Of a stretch of DNA of 64,000 nucleotides, positions 33,021-42,391 are shown piece by piece; the first letter of the stretch is position 1, and each line of letters opens with the position of its first letter. This DNA is from Flavobacterium psychrotolerans. GTDB taxonomy: Bacteria; Bacteroidota; Bacteroidia; Flavobacteriales; Flavobacteriaceae. The stretch covers positions 62,001 through 126,000 of the forward strand of contig NZ_QCZI01000006.1 of the NCBI RefSeq assembly GCF_003097635.1, read 5' to 3'. A model generated the notes under the pieces. The model did no database searches and was not told where the DNA came from. It saw only the letters and a program-made list of their open reading frames with translations. A program made the position numbers and the translations under genes.

Positions 33021-35822
33021 TTAAAAGGTATATCCTAAGTTTATTGAGAATCCTCTTCCTTTTTTATAACTGTTTGTTATGGTCGAATTTTCAGCTATAA
33101 TTGAAGTTCCATTATTTCCTTGTTCGGATTTGTGTATTGGATCAAGTAGGTTGTCAGCACTGAATTTTAAATCAAGATGATCTGATAATTTGCTGCTCCA
33201 AATGAAATCCAACTGTTGAACCGGTAGTTCATAAATATGATCCAGTCCCCCTGTTCCCACGGCATAAATTCTTTTTCCAAATACAGAATAAACTAATGAA
33301 ACCGTGTTGCTCCAAGATTCGCTTAAGTCAAATTGGTATTTTAAATCAGAATTGATCAGCCATTTTGAAGCTCCTTGTAATTCTCTGTTTTTAAAGGTTT
33401 CGATTGATGTGGTCACATTGCCTTCGCTGTCAGTCGTAGTTGGCTTCACATCAACTTTCGTGTGCATTAATGAAGTGTTAAATCCAAAAGAAAAATCAGA
33501 TAAACTTTTGTCAATTCTTGCAAAATCGAATAGGAGTTCAATTTCAGCTCCATATAAAACCGCATTGTCTGAATTTAAATAAGTGGTAATTGTTGAATTC
33601 GCAGCATTAGAGATGAATGTTCTTTCTATAGGCTGATCTATTTTTTTACCGAACAATCCAAGTACAAAAATTTCTTTTGCTGTTGGGAATAATTCATATT
33701 TTAAATCAACATTGTAGTTGCTGCTATTTTTTAAAAATGGATTTCCTTTTGTTGAAGTTCCATCAGCATTGATATACTCAATAGGATATGATTCCATTAC
33801 TACCGGTCTTGTATATGTTTTTCCAGTGGCAAAACGCAGATTCGAATTTTCATTCAAACCGTATTTTACATTTAAAGCGGGTAAAACATACAAGTTGTCA
33901 TATTTTAAAGTTTTAAATGGATCTGAGAAAGAACCTTGAGTTCTGTATTTTGTTTCTCTCATGGTGTTTTCTAAACGAATTCCACCATTTAATTCCCATT
34001 TTTCTCCAAGCTTGTAAAGCAAGTTAGCATAACCTGCATTGGCAGTTTCCTTTAGTTTTGCTTGATATGTAGCATTGGAGCTTTCTCTAAAACTAATGGC
34101 ATTTGAAGCTAAATAACCATTTAATTTCGTATCCAATGAATTTAACGGTGCTGTAAAACTGTTTGGAGCACTATTGTTTACGGGTGTTATAAAACGATAG
34201 GATGAGGTCATGTTAGACCTATTTCCATTGTATCCTGCCGTGAAAATATTATTTTTTTCAGTTTTACCAAATTTCAAACTGTATTCTCCTAATCCTGAGA
34301 AATAAGAATCACCAGAAATATCCAAATACTGTTTGATGAAATTATTTCCGGCAACAGAAACTAAAATATCGTCTGTTCCTGATCTTGTTCCTGAAAAGAA
34401 TTTTCTGTCCGGTTGCGCATACTTAGTAATCGCATAGGAAACTGCCGCTTTTATATTTTGACTTTTATCTTCATTCAATGCATATTCGCCCAATAACTGG
34501 TTGTTTATATAATTAGATTCGTCTAATTGATTGGTTCTTATTAAAGTATTATTGTTGCTTGAGTTTGAATCTGCTACACCAAATTGATCTTTAACTAAAT
34601 TTTCAGTAGTTCTGATGAAAAGTGTATTGTAAGAAAGTTTCAGTCTCTCTGTAGTATAATTTAATCCTACTAAAGAAGACAGTGATGTTTTATATCGGTA
34701 TTCCGTATTGTCGAAGTTGTTTCTGTAAGTGAAGCCAGAAGGATTGTTAGTAAAAGTTCTTTCCACTCCGTTTCTAATCGAATAATTGTTGTCAAAATTG
34801 ATAGAAAGTAAATAAGAGAAAGTCTTATTGCTCTTTAGGTTGAATTTTTCCGAATGCAACAAACCAAGACTCGAATTTAATGGAGTGCCAATTTGAGAAA
34901 CATCAAACCCACTTTTGAATGATTTTAAAGATTCATCAGCAGTAAAGGTATGACTTGAAGGGGTATTACCTATGGATTCTGGAAGGTTTCGGTCATTTCC
35001 GGTCAAGCCAAAGAACCCTTTTGTGGAATTTGCGTCTTTGGCAATTAAAAAGTTTTCTAAATTGTTGTTTACGGTATAACCAACCCCAATGTTTAGTTTA
35101 GTGATGCTTTTTGAACCCTTTGAGGTTTGAATATTGAAAGTTCCTCCGGCAAAATCTCCATAAATGTTTGGGTTAAAGGTTTTGTATACTTCAATAACCC
35201 CAACAATATCGGTAGAAAATAAATCTAACGGAATGATTTTTTTGAAAGGATTGTTAGTTGGTGCAGCTAAATCATTTATCAATAAGTTGTTGTATCGGTC
35301 CTCCAGTCCGCGTACAAACAAACCTCTCGAGCCTACTTTTGTAATTCCGGTGATTTTTGTAAGTCCTTCCTCGACATCACTAACTCCTTTACGAGACATT
35401 TCTTGTGCTCCGATACTTTGTTTAATAACAACTGCATTTTTTTGGTCAAGCAATAAGGCAGTTTCCTTTTCTCTATTTCTAGAAGTTTTTATAACAATCT
35501 CTTTTAAGTTATAACTTGCAGAAACTAATTTTTCATTAATAACCGTCGTTTCTCCTTCTTTTACCGTCACCAATACCTCGGTAGATTCATATCCAGGTAG
35601 GCTAAACTGAACGATGTAATTCCCTGGTAAAACGTTAAGCAAATACTTGCCTTCAGCATCCGTATTCGTGCTGATGTTGGTTCCCTTTATTAATACGACT
35701 GCCGATGGTAAGGCTATATTATTGAAATCTTTATCTGTTAAAATTCCAGTAATTGTTCCTTGGTTTCGAGAAAAAGAACTAGTCGTAATCAATAATGCTA
35801 TAAACAATATTCTAAAATTCAT
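33021..35822 (-). CDS. TonB-dependent outer-membrane receptor
   Basis: 933 residues. Signal peptide (1-21), a carboxypeptidase-regulatory-like domain (about 23-105, ITGILTDKDFNNIALPSAVVLIKGT and TDAEGKYLLNVLPGNYIVQF), and a plug domain (about 110-230, SIGAQEMSRKGVSDVEEGLTKITG and VRGLEDRYNNLLINDL). A 22-stranded barrel ends GFSINLGYTF with the terminal aromatic. It imports a substrate using TonB energy. Its position between the beta-helix lipoprotein and the PhoB/PhoR pair suggests phosphate-related uptake, for example a phosphorylated compound. That is inference; the ligand cannot be read. Confidence 0.88.
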   Translation of the reverse strand: MNFRILFIALLITTSSFSRNQGTITGILTDKDFNNIALPSAVVLIKGTNISTNTDAEGKYLLNVLPGNYIVQFSLPGYESTEVLVTVKEGETTVINEKLVSASYNLKEIVIKTSRNREKETALLLDQKNAVVIKQSIGAQEMSRKGVSDVEEGLTKITGITKVGSRGLFVRGLEDRYNNLLINDLAAPTNNPFKKIIPLDLFSTDIVGVIEVYKTFNPNIYGDFAGGTFNIQTSKGSKSITKLNIGVGYTVNNNLENFLIAKDANSTKGFFGLTGNDRNLPESIGNTPSSHTFTADESLKSFKSGFDVSQIGTPLNSSLGLLHSEKFNLKSNKTFSYLLSINFDNNYSIRNGVERTFTNNPSGFTYRNNFDNTEYRYKTSLSSLVGLNYTTERLKLSYNTLFIRTTENLVKDQFGVADSNSSNNNTLIRTNQLDESNYINNQLLGEYALNEDKSQNIKAAVSYAITKYAQPDRKFFSGTRSGTDDILVSVAGNNFIKQYLDISGDSYFSGLGEYSLKFGKTEKNNIFTAGYNGNRSNMTSSYRFITPVNNSAPNSFTAPLNSLDTKLNGYLASNAISFRESSNATYQAKLKETANAGYANLLYKLGEKWELNGGIRLENTMRETKYRTQGSFSDPFKTLKYDNLYVLPALNVKYGLNENSNLRFATGKTYTRPVVMESYPIEYINADGTSTKGNPFLKNSSNYNVDLKYELFPTAKEIFVLGLFGKKIDQPIERTFISNAANSTITTYLNSDNAVLYGAEIELLFDFARIDKSLSDFSFGFNTSLMHTKVDVKPTTTDSEGNVTTSIETFKNRELQGASKWLINSDLKYQFDLSESWSNTVSLVYSVFGKRIYAVGTGGLDHIYELPVQQLDFIWSSKLSDHLDLKFSADNLLDPIHKSEQGNNGTSIIAENSTITNSYKKGRGFSINLGYTF

Positions 35823-35906
35823 TTTATTGGGGTTTTTATTTTATGCAAAATTAGACCCAATTTGTAAAGTAAAAGTTAGTCGATTATTACCATTTAGTTT
35901 CGGGAA

Positions 35907-35923
35907 TATTAAGAAACCGTTAA
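35907..35923 (-). promoter_or_regulatory. candidate Pho-box-like motif between TonB receptor and phoB
   Basis: Minus strand TTAACG, GTTTC, TTAATA: two TTAAN hexamers 11 bp apart, facing the TonB gene. On the plus strand the same place has GTTAACAC and, 19 bases on, GTAAACAC before phoB. Confidence 0.35.
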
Positions 35924-36005
35924 CACATTAAATTTATGTAAACACGTTTTAAAGTAGTAGTTTTATATTTACATTTACATTCGAAAACAAATTTCGTTTG
36001 CTATT

Positions 36006-36692
36006 ATGAAGAAGAAAGACATTAAGATTTTGTTAGTGGATGATGAGCCAGATATTCTAGAAATAGTGGGTTATAATCTTTCTCAAGAAGGTTATCAAAT
36101 TAGTACTGCCATAAACGGTAAAGATGCAATTGTAAAAGCAAAAAAGGAATTGCCACATCTTATAATTATGGATGTCATGATGCCGGAAATGGATGGAATG
36201 GAAGCTTGCGAAAACATCAGAAAAATACCGGAATTGAGCCATGTTATCATCACTTTTCTTACCGCAAGAAGTGAGGATTATTCGCAAGTGGCCGGTTTTG
36301 ACGCTGGTGCAGATGATTATATTGCCAAGCCCATTAAGCCAAAATTATTGGTCAGTAAAGTCAAAGCCCTATTGCGTCGATTTAAAGAAGAAGAAAGCAA
36401 ACACTCAGAAACATTAAATGTTGGTGGTATTGAAATTAATCGGGAAGAATATAGAATTGTAAAAGATGCTGTCGAAATTGTCTTGCCAAGAAAGGAATTT
36501 GAACTCTTTTATTTGCTTGCGTCCAAACCGGGTAAAGTTTTTAAACGAGACGAAATCTTGGATAAGGTATGGGGGAGTGAGGTTATTGTTGGAGGAAGAA
36601 CCATAGACGTCCATATCAGAAAATTACGCGAAAAAATAGGAGAAGATTTATTTAAAACCATAAAAGGCGTTGGATATAAGTTTGAGATATAA
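36006..36692 (+). CDS. phoB: PhoB/OmpR-family response regulator
   Basis: 228 residues. The receiver domain (5-120) has the acidic pair DDEPD (12-16), the phosphorylated Asp in IIMDVMMPEMDG (near 56) and the conserved Lys in YIAKPIKPK (near 106). A winged-helix DNA-binding domain follows (about 135-228), with RTIDVHIRKLREKIG and the final GVGYKF. It lies directly before a kinase gene whose start abuts this stop, so they form a two-component pair. With the Pst genes downstream the likely signal is phosphate limitation. Confidence 0.85.
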   Translation: MKKKDIKILLVDDEPDILEIVGYNLSQEGYQISTAINGKDAIVKAKKELPHLIIMDVMMPEMDGMEACENIRKIPELSHVIITFLTARSEDYSQVAGFDAGADDYIAKPIKPKLLVSKVKALLRRFKEEESKHSETLNVGGIEINREEYRIVKDAVEIVLPRKEFELFYLLASKPGKVFKRDEILDKVWGSEVIVGGRTIDVHIRKLREKIGEDLFKTIKGVGYKFEI

Positions 36693-37760
36693 ATGGTGAT
36701 AAAATTTAAAAAAACATATGAGTTTGCAATTAGGTCAGCGCTGTATATTGCCCTTTTTTCAACTGGGTTAGTGGGACTTTTGACATCTGTATTCTTTGTG
36801 TTTTCCCCTTTATTTTGTTTAGTTTTTGCCATTTTAACAGCCATCTTCACTTTTTTCGTTGTACAATATCGCGTAGAACATTTTATATATAAAAAAGTAA
36901 AGAAAATCTACGATGACGTTTCTCTTTTAGAATCAAGCACTTTTAGGAACCAGCCCATAACGACCGACATGGCAACACTTACGCGCGAAGTGAAAAAATT
37001 TGCCACGGATAAAAAGCTTGAAATAGAAACCTTAAAAATCCGAGAAGAATACCGAAGAGAATTTTTAGGGAACGTTTCCCATGAACTTAAAACCCCCCTC
37101 TTTACGGTTCAGGGCTACCTTTCAACCTTATTGGATGGGGCGATGAATGATAAAAGCATCCGAAAAAAATATTTGGAACGTGCCGAAAAAGGAGTAGAGC
37201 GACTCATTTATATCGTGCAGGATTTGGATATGATTTCCAAACTCGAAATTGGTGTATTGCATTTGGAAGTTGCCCCGTTCGACATTGTAAAACTCATTCA
37301 AAGCGTGTTCGATTTGCTCGAGTTGAAAGCTTCAAAGAAAGACATTCTCCTGATGTTTGATATGAAATATAACAAACCCATAATGGTTATAGGAGATCAG
37401 GAAAAAATACGGCAAGTGTTAATCAATCTCATTGTAAATTCTATCAAATATGGTATTAACGAAGGTTCGACCGAATTAAGCATCGAGGACTTAACCGAGG
37501 ATAAAGTGCTAATTCGAATCACGGATAATGGGGAAGGTATTGAGAAGCAAAATATATCGCGACTTTTTGAACGTTTTTATAGGGTTGATAAAAGCGGTGC
37601 CAGGACCGAAGGCGGGTCTGGATTAGGTTTGTCCATTGTAAAACATATTATTGAAGCTCATAATGAGAAAATTTATGTAGAAAGTCGATTTGGTTTTGGA
37701 TCTGAATTTTCTTTTACACTAGAGAAAGCTCAAAAAAAAATGGATGAAAAGGCTTTGTAA
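36693..37760 (+). CDS. phoR: PhoR-like sensor histidine kinase
   Basis: 355 residues with no gap from phoB. Two N-terminal membrane helices (about 12-52, IALFSTGLVGLLTSVFFVF and FCLVFAILTAIFTFFVV) have only a short outside loop. The HisKA block FLGNVSHELKTPLFTVQGY has its His near 132. The ATPase domain has the N box LINLIVNSIKYG near 244, the G boxes ITDNGEGIE near 273 and GGSGLGLSIV near 307. It lacks a large periplasmic sensor, so like E. coli PhoR it probably senses through PhoU/Pst. No HAMP or PAS domain was clear. Confidence 0.85.
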   Translation: MVIKFKKTYEFAIRSALYIALFSTGLVGLLTSVFFVFSPLFCLVFAILTAIFTFFVVQYRVEHFIYKKVKKIYDDVSLLESSTFRNQPITTDMATLTREVKKFATDKKLEIETLKIREEYRREFLGNVSHELKTPLFTVQGYLSTLLDGAMNDKSIRKKYLERAEKGVERLIYIVQDLDMISKLEIGVLHLEVAPFDIVKLIQSVFDLLELKASKKDILLMFDMKYNKPIMVIGDQEKIRQVLINLIVNSIKYGINEGSTELSIEDLTEDKVLIRITDNGEGIEKQNISRLFERFYRVDKSGARTEGGSGLGLSIVKHIIEAHNEKIYVESRFGFGSEFSFTLEKAQKKMDEKAL

Positions 37761-37858
37761 AGAAATCTATTTTGCAAATCTTCTTTTCGTTTCTCTTTGA
37801 GTGAATACTTTTGTAAGTAACTGATAGTTATATATTTGTGTTTTTTAGTAACAATTTC

Positions 37859-37886
37859 TTAACATTAGGTTTTTAATAACTTAATG
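37859..37886 (+). promoter_or_regulatory. candidate Pho-box-like motif before the porin gene
   Basis: TTAACA, 5 bases, TTTTTA, 5 bases, TTAATG: three hexamers phased at 11 bp. A -7 element TATCTTTG at 37918-37925 follows, with no good -33 TTG. That is what one expects of an activator-dependent promoter. Confidence 0.4.
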
Positions 37887-37951
37887 TCAAATCTGCTATT
37901 AAATAAATTGCTCTATTTATCTTTGCCTAACAAAACACAACTATATTTATA

Positions 37952-39235
37952 ATGAAAAAAACGATCTTATTCTTCTTGTTATTAATTGCCTATATTGGTA
38001 GGGCGCAAACAGTTAGCATTGATTCCTTAAAAGAATCGGTTGACGAACATTCTATGAAATTTGCTGGATTAGATGAAAGACTTTCGGGTATGGAAAGTGA
38101 TCTTGCTAAATTGACAAAAATTAAATTTTCGGGTTACCTTCAAGCGCAATATGAAATGTATAATTATCAAGATAATATAGGACCTGGACCTTCAACAACT
38201 GCTGTGCCAATAAAGAACTCGTTTTATATTAGAAGAGCTCGCATAAAATTATCGTATGAACCTACTACAGGAGCAGTTTTTGTTATTCAGCCAGATTATG
38301 CATTTGATAAAGTGACTTTAAGGGATGCCTATGTTCAGTTAAATGACCGTTGGTTGCAAACTTTTAAATTATTTATGGGGCAATTTAATAGAACAAGTTA
38401 TGAAGTAGAGTTTTCATCCCGTTCCAGAGAATTGTTAGAACGAAGCAGAATGTCTGGAATTCTATATCCTCAAGAAAGAGATTTAGGGGCAAAAATCGAG
38501 GCGGATTTACAGACAAAGTATGAAATACCGTTTAAATTTCAATTAGCTGTTTTTAATGGGAACTATGGCGTAGGGTCTTTGACAAATGATTTAAGGGATG
38601 TCGACAATAAAAAAGACGTCATGTTGAGAGGGGTTTATTCTTTTGCATTTCCTTCAAAAGGGTTGGGAATAGATATTGGTGCTCATGCCTATTTAGGGAA
38701 TACGACAGTTTTACAGGCAGGAACTTTTAGTGATGCAAACAATAAAGACTTTACTGCAAAAATAGGTGATAGTTTTCAAAAAAGATGGTTTGGAGGAGAG
38801 ATGAGAGTATACTATGATTTTCTTGGGGGAATGTCTTTAAAAGGAGAGTATATTTCTGGAGCAATTTCAGGTGAGAAAGGCACAACAATTTTGCCGGTTG
38901 CAAATAGTAATCCTAGTTTTAATTTCAATGGCATTCGGGATTTTACAGGTTTTTATGCAACTTGGGTTAAAAATATTGGGAAAAGCAATCAAATAGCCGT
39001 TCGATATGATAGTTGGGATCCTAACAGACATTTATCTGGAAACGAGGTGACTATTAAGGAAGATTTGAAATATGACAGTTGGGCTTTTTCATGGCAATAT
39101 TTTTATGACGATAATGTAAAAATTGTTGCGGGATACAGTTTGCCAATTAACGAGTCCAGTACAAAAGTTGGCGGAAATTTTACTAAAGACGTTTTAGATA
39201 ATACTTTTACAATTAGAATTCAAGCAGGATTTTAA
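37952..39235 (+). CDS. phosphate-selective porin (OprP/OprO-like)
   Basis: 427 residues: signal peptide (MKKTILFFLLLIAYIGRAQ, 1-19), a short coiled-coil segment (LKESVDEHSMKFAGLDERLSGMESD), then a 16- to 18-stranded barrel beginning KIKFSGYLQAQYE and ending FTIRIQAGF with a terminal Phe. The RRARIKLSYEP and QPDYAFDKVTLRDAYVQL strands fit the OprO/OprP family. It would admit phosphate across the outer membrane. It lies upstream of pstS (29-base gap) in a Pho locus, so the call fits its context. Confidence 0.8.
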   Translation: MKKTILFFLLLIAYIGRAQTVSIDSLKESVDEHSMKFAGLDERLSGMESDLAKLTKIKFSGYLQAQYEMYNYQDNIGPGPSTTAVPIKNSFYIRRARIKLSYEPTTGAVFVIQPDYAFDKVTLRDAYVQLNDRWLQTFKLFMGQFNRTSYEVEFSSRSRELLERSRMSGILYPQERDLGAKIEADLQTKYEIPFKFQLAVFNGNYGVGSLTNDLRDVDNKKDVMLRGVYSFAFPSKGLGIDIGAHAYLGNTTVLQAGTFSDANNKDFTAKIGDSFQKRWFGGEMRVYYDFLGGMSLKGEYISGAISGEKGTTILPVANSNPSFNFNGIRDFTGFYATWVKNIGKSNQIAVRYDSWDPNRHLSGNEVTIKEDLKYDSWAFSWQYFYDDNVKIVAGYSLPINESSTKVGGNFTKDVLDNTFTIRIQAGF

Positions 39236-39264
39236 TTTTCAATTAATCAATAAATCAATTCAAA

Positions 39265-40098
39265 ATGAAAAACACAAAATTAAAAGTAGCATCATTTTTA
39301 TTAGTTATAATGACTATTGGATTATCTTTTACATCATTAAATAAAATTACAGTAAAAGGGTCGGACACCATGGTTATTTTATCCCAAAAATGGGCTGAAG
39401 TATATATGCAGAAAAATCCGGGAACAACCATTCAAGTTACGGGAGGCGGTTCAGGAGTAGGTATTGCAGCATTAATCAATGGTTCAACGGATATTGCAAA
39501 TTCAAGTCGTCCGATGAAAGCCTCTGAAGTGGAAAAATTAAAAGCAAGATACAGTACTTTAGGGGTTGAAATTCCTTGTGCAAAAGACGGACTCTCTGTT
39601 TATCTTAACAAAGCAAATGGTGTTTCTGAACTTACCATTAAACAAATTGGATTAATATTCGCAGGAAAAATAACGAACTGGAAAGAAGTGGGTGGAGTTG
39701 ATGCAGGAATCAGATTGTATGGAAGAGAAAGCAGTTCAGGAACTTTCGGATTCTTTAAAGACAATGTTGTAAAAACAGATTATGCTCCAAGTTGTCAAAC
39801 TTTACCAGGGACTGCCGCAATTGTAAATGCAGTTAAGAAAGATAAGTTTGCTATTGGTTATGGTGGTGCTGCTTATGCAGAAGGGGTTAAAGATTGTAAA
39901 GTTAAAAAAGACGATAAAACACCGGGGGTTTATCCAACGGCCGAAACAATTAAAAATAGAACGTATCCAATTTCCAGATACTTGTATATGTATTTAAAAT
40001 CAAGACCAACTGGAGAAACAAAAGCTTTTGTAGATTGGATTTTAAGCCCAGAAGGACAAAAAGTTATTGAGGGGGTGGGTTATTTCCCAGTGAAATAA
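39265..40098 (+). CDS. pstS: phosphate ABC transporter substrate-binding protein PstS
   Basis: 277 residues. The N-terminal signal segment (VASFLLVIMTIGLSF, about 1-25) targets it to the periplasm. Phosphate-binding loops are visible: KITVKGSDTMV (about 28-36), TGGGSGVGIAAL (about 58-68), TDIANSSRPMK (about 73-83) and GRESSSGTFGFF (about 153-164). It delivers phosphate to PstC/PstA. A hairpin with a T run follows (40119-40147), which may let PstS be made in excess over the membrane components. Confidence 0.92.
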   Translation: MKNTKLKVASFLLVIMTIGLSFTSLNKITVKGSDTMVILSQKWAEVYMQKNPGTTIQVTGGGSGVGIAALINGSTDIANSSRPMKASEVEKLKARYSTLGVEIPCAKDGLSVYLNKANGVSELTIKQIGLIFAGKITNWKEVGGVDAGIRLYGRESSSGTFGFFKDNVVKTDYAPSCQTLPGTAAIVNAVKKDKFAIGYGGAAYAEGVKDCKVKKDDKTPGVYPTAETIKNRTYPISRYLYMYLKSRPTGETKAFVDWILSPEGQKVIEGVGYFPVK

Positions 40099-40118
40099 TT
40101 AATATATTTTAGTATGCC

Positions 40119-40147
40119 AAAGCCTCTTTATTTTGTAAAGGGGTTTT
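40119..40147 (+). terminator. attenuator-like terminator between pstS and pstC
   Basis: AAAGCCTCTTTA pairs with TAAAGGGGTTTT (12 bp, two G-U), followed by T-rich sequence. It is 21 bases after pstS and 52 before pstC. Confidence 0.65.
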
Positions 40148-40198
40148 GATTGTTTAATTTTTTTAATTGAATAAATTACGAATACTTAATTCAAATAA

Positions 40199-41401
40199 AT
40201 GGATTCCAATATTCCGAAAAAGAATGCCTTCACCAAGGAAAGCCTGAAAAAGCAATTCAGACTTTCTGAGTTTTTAGCTGAAAAAATTATTTCATCAGTT
40301 GCCTTTTTATCCATAGCGATAATTGTGCTCATCTTTGTTTTTGTTTTTAAAGAGTCATTACCTATTTTTAATTTCGGCGAAAAAGAAGCTCCAAAAACAG
40401 AAATTGGTGTCAATTCCGATTCAAAACCAGAATCCTACAGAGCAGCTCCCATGGAGGATCTGAAGCCTGAATCTTACGGGACTGAACCAATAGAGGAATT
40501 GAAGCCGGAAACCTATGGTGCTGAGCCAATAACCCAAGAAGATTTAAAACCAGAAACTTACGGCGATGTTCAGGCGGAATCCACCGTTGCATCATCAGAA
40601 CAATCTCCAGCATTGGGTCCGGAAAATAACGAAGGTGCTGACAAAACTTGGAGCACTTTTTTAACTACAGAATGGGTTCCAGTATCAGAGCACCCTAGAT
40701 TTGGATTAATAGCTTTGCTCATTGGGACTTTAAAAGTAACCGTAATCGCCATGCTAATTGCGGGACCTTTAGCCATTTTAGCGGCATTGTACACCTCTTG
40801 TTTTGCGTCTAAAAGAGCCAAAGAAATTATTAAACCCATTATCGAAATGCTTGCTGCCTTTCCATCAGTGGTAATCGGTTTTTTTGCACTAATAGTTTTA
40901 GCTTCTTTCTTTCAAAATATTTTTGGGTATGATTCCAGATTGAATGCTTTTGTAGGAGGAGTTGCCATGGCATTAGCGGCCATTCCCATTATTTATACCA
41001 TTTCAGAAGATGCCCTTTCAGCCATTCCAAAAACATATACCGAAGCAAGTTTGGCGCTTGGAGCGAGCAAATGGCAAACCGCCTTTTTTGTAACCTTACC
41101 AGCAGCTACGCCAGGGATATTTGCAGCCTTACTTTTAGGCGTGGGTCGGGTTTTTGGAGAAACTATGATTGCTCTTATGGCCACGGGGAATGCGGCACTA
41201 TTATCGGCAAATCCTTTTGAAAGTGTACGGACTTTTGCGGCTACTATTGGAGCAGAAATGGCTGAAACTGTTTTTGGAGAAACTCATTACAGTGTGCTAT
41301 TTTTTATCGGATCCTTGCTTTTCATCTTTTCATTTGTATTAAATGCTGTTGCAGAATTTTATGTTAAAGGAAGATTAATCAAAAAATTCCAAGGTAAATA
41401 A
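40199..41401 (+). CDS. pstC: phosphate ABC transporter permease PstC with a repeat insert
   Basis: 400 residues, about 90 more than a typical PstC. After the first membrane helix (about 30-58) an extra segment (about 62-155) carries four copies of KPE(S/T)Y spaced 13-15 residues apart (KPESYRAAPMEDL, KPESYGTEPIEEL, KPETYGAEPITQEDL, KPETYGD). These face the periplasm. The normal permease part follows (LIALLIGTLKVTVIAMLIAG and so on) with the ABC-coupling loop EASLALGASKWQTAFFVTLPAATPGI near 282. It forms the channel with PstA. The insert is in frame and has no stop, so it is a real extension. Confidence 0.9.
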   Translation: MDSNIPKKNAFTKESLKKQFRLSEFLAEKIISSVAFLSIAIIVLIFVFVFKESLPIFNFGEKEAPKTEIGVNSDSKPESYRAAPMEDLKPESYGTEPIEELKPETYGAEPITQEDLKPETYGDVQAESTVASSEQSPALGPENNEGADKTWSTFLTTEWVPVSEHPRFGLIALLIGTLKVTVIAMLIAGPLAILAALYTSCFASKRAKEIIKPIIEMLAAFPSVVIGFFALIVLASFFQNIFGYDSRLNAFVGGVAMALAAIPIIYTISEDALSAIPKTYTEASLALGASKWQTAFFVTLPAATPGIFAALLLGVGRVFGETMIALMATGNAALLSANPFESVRTFAATIGAEMAETVFGETHYSVLFFIGSLLFIFSFVLNAVAEFYVKGRLIKKFQGK

Positions 41402-41403
41402 TT

Positions 41404-42342
41404 ATGAAAACAAAGGAAACAGAAGGTCAGTTTTTTTCAAGTAAAAAAGGAGATAAGGATATTAAAGGAAAATTTATTATAGGAATTACCCAATTGGCAG
41501 TTATTTTAATTTTTGCCATTCTTTTTATCATTTTGGGAATTATTATATACCAAGGACGAGAAAAATTTTCATGGGAATTCATCAGTACATTTCCAACTGA
41601 CGGAATGACAAAAGGAGGGATTTTGCCAGCTATAATTGGGACTTTTATATTAGTAATAGTGATGTCTATTGCAGCCGTTCCTTTCGGAGCCATTACCGCC
41701 ATATATTTGACGGAATATGCAAAAGAAAACTCAAAATTTGCTGCCGCCGTCCGATTCTCCATCCGAACTTTGGCAGTAGTACCTTCTATCATATTTGGTC
41801 TTTTTGGACTGGGTTTTTTTATTCAATTTGTGGGAGCAGGAGCCGATAAGGTTTTTAACGCAGGCGAATTGCATTGGGGGCAACCTAACATTCTTTGGGC
41901 GAGTTTAACAATGTCGTTATTAACGCTTCCTGTTATCATTGTTTCCGTAGAAGAAGCTTTAAAAACCATTCCCCGGGAGTTGCGTGAGGCTAGTTTGGCT
42001 TTAGGGGCTACAAAATGGCAAACTATCAAAAAAGTTGTACTTCCGGGATCTATTTCTGGAATCATGACAGGAACAATTCTTGCCGTTAGTAGAGGTGCCG
42101 GAGAAGTGGCTCCAATTTTATTTACGGGGGCGGCCTATTATTTGGCGACTTTACCGGGTTCTTTGAGTGATCAATTTATGAATTTGGGATATCACATTTA
42201 TATTATGTCCACCCAATCTTCGGATGTAGAAAAAACGATGCCTATTCAGTTTGCTACAACATTGGTATTATTAATTCTTACTTTGTCACTAAACTTAGTT
42301 GCTGTAATTATTAGATCCAGAATTAGAAGAAAAGCAAATTAA
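41404..42342 (+). CDS. pstA: phosphate ABC transporter permease PstA
   Basis: 312 residues with six membrane helices, a normal PstA length. The ABC-coupling loop REASLALGATKWQTIKKVVLPGS is near 196. It begins two bases after the pstC stop, so the genes are co-translated. No insert like that of PstC is seen. Confidence 0.92.
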   Translation: MKTKETEGQFFSSKKGDKDIKGKFIIGITQLAVILIFAILFIILGIIIYQGREKFSWEFISTFPTDGMTKGGILPAIIGTFILVIVMSIAAVPFGAITAIYLTEYAKENSKFAAAVRFSIRTLAVVPSIIFGLFGLGFFIQFVGAGADKVFNAGELHWGQPNILWASLTMSLLTLPVIIVSVEEALKTIPRELREASLALGATKWQTIKKVVLPGSISGIMTGTILAVSRGAGEVAPILFTGAAYYLATLPGSLSDQFMNLGYHIYIMSTQSSDVEKTMPIQFATTLVLLILTLSLNLVAVIIRSRIRRKAN

Positions 42343-42391
42343 TTTCGAAAATGGACCAATTTATTCTATTCTTGACTTAACATAAAAATAC

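Noticed and set aside
40385..40665. Frameshift or assembly error as the cause of the extra PstC segment
   Set aside because: The frame is continuous, the repeats are diverged at the DNA level, and the flanking parts align with PstC on both sides.
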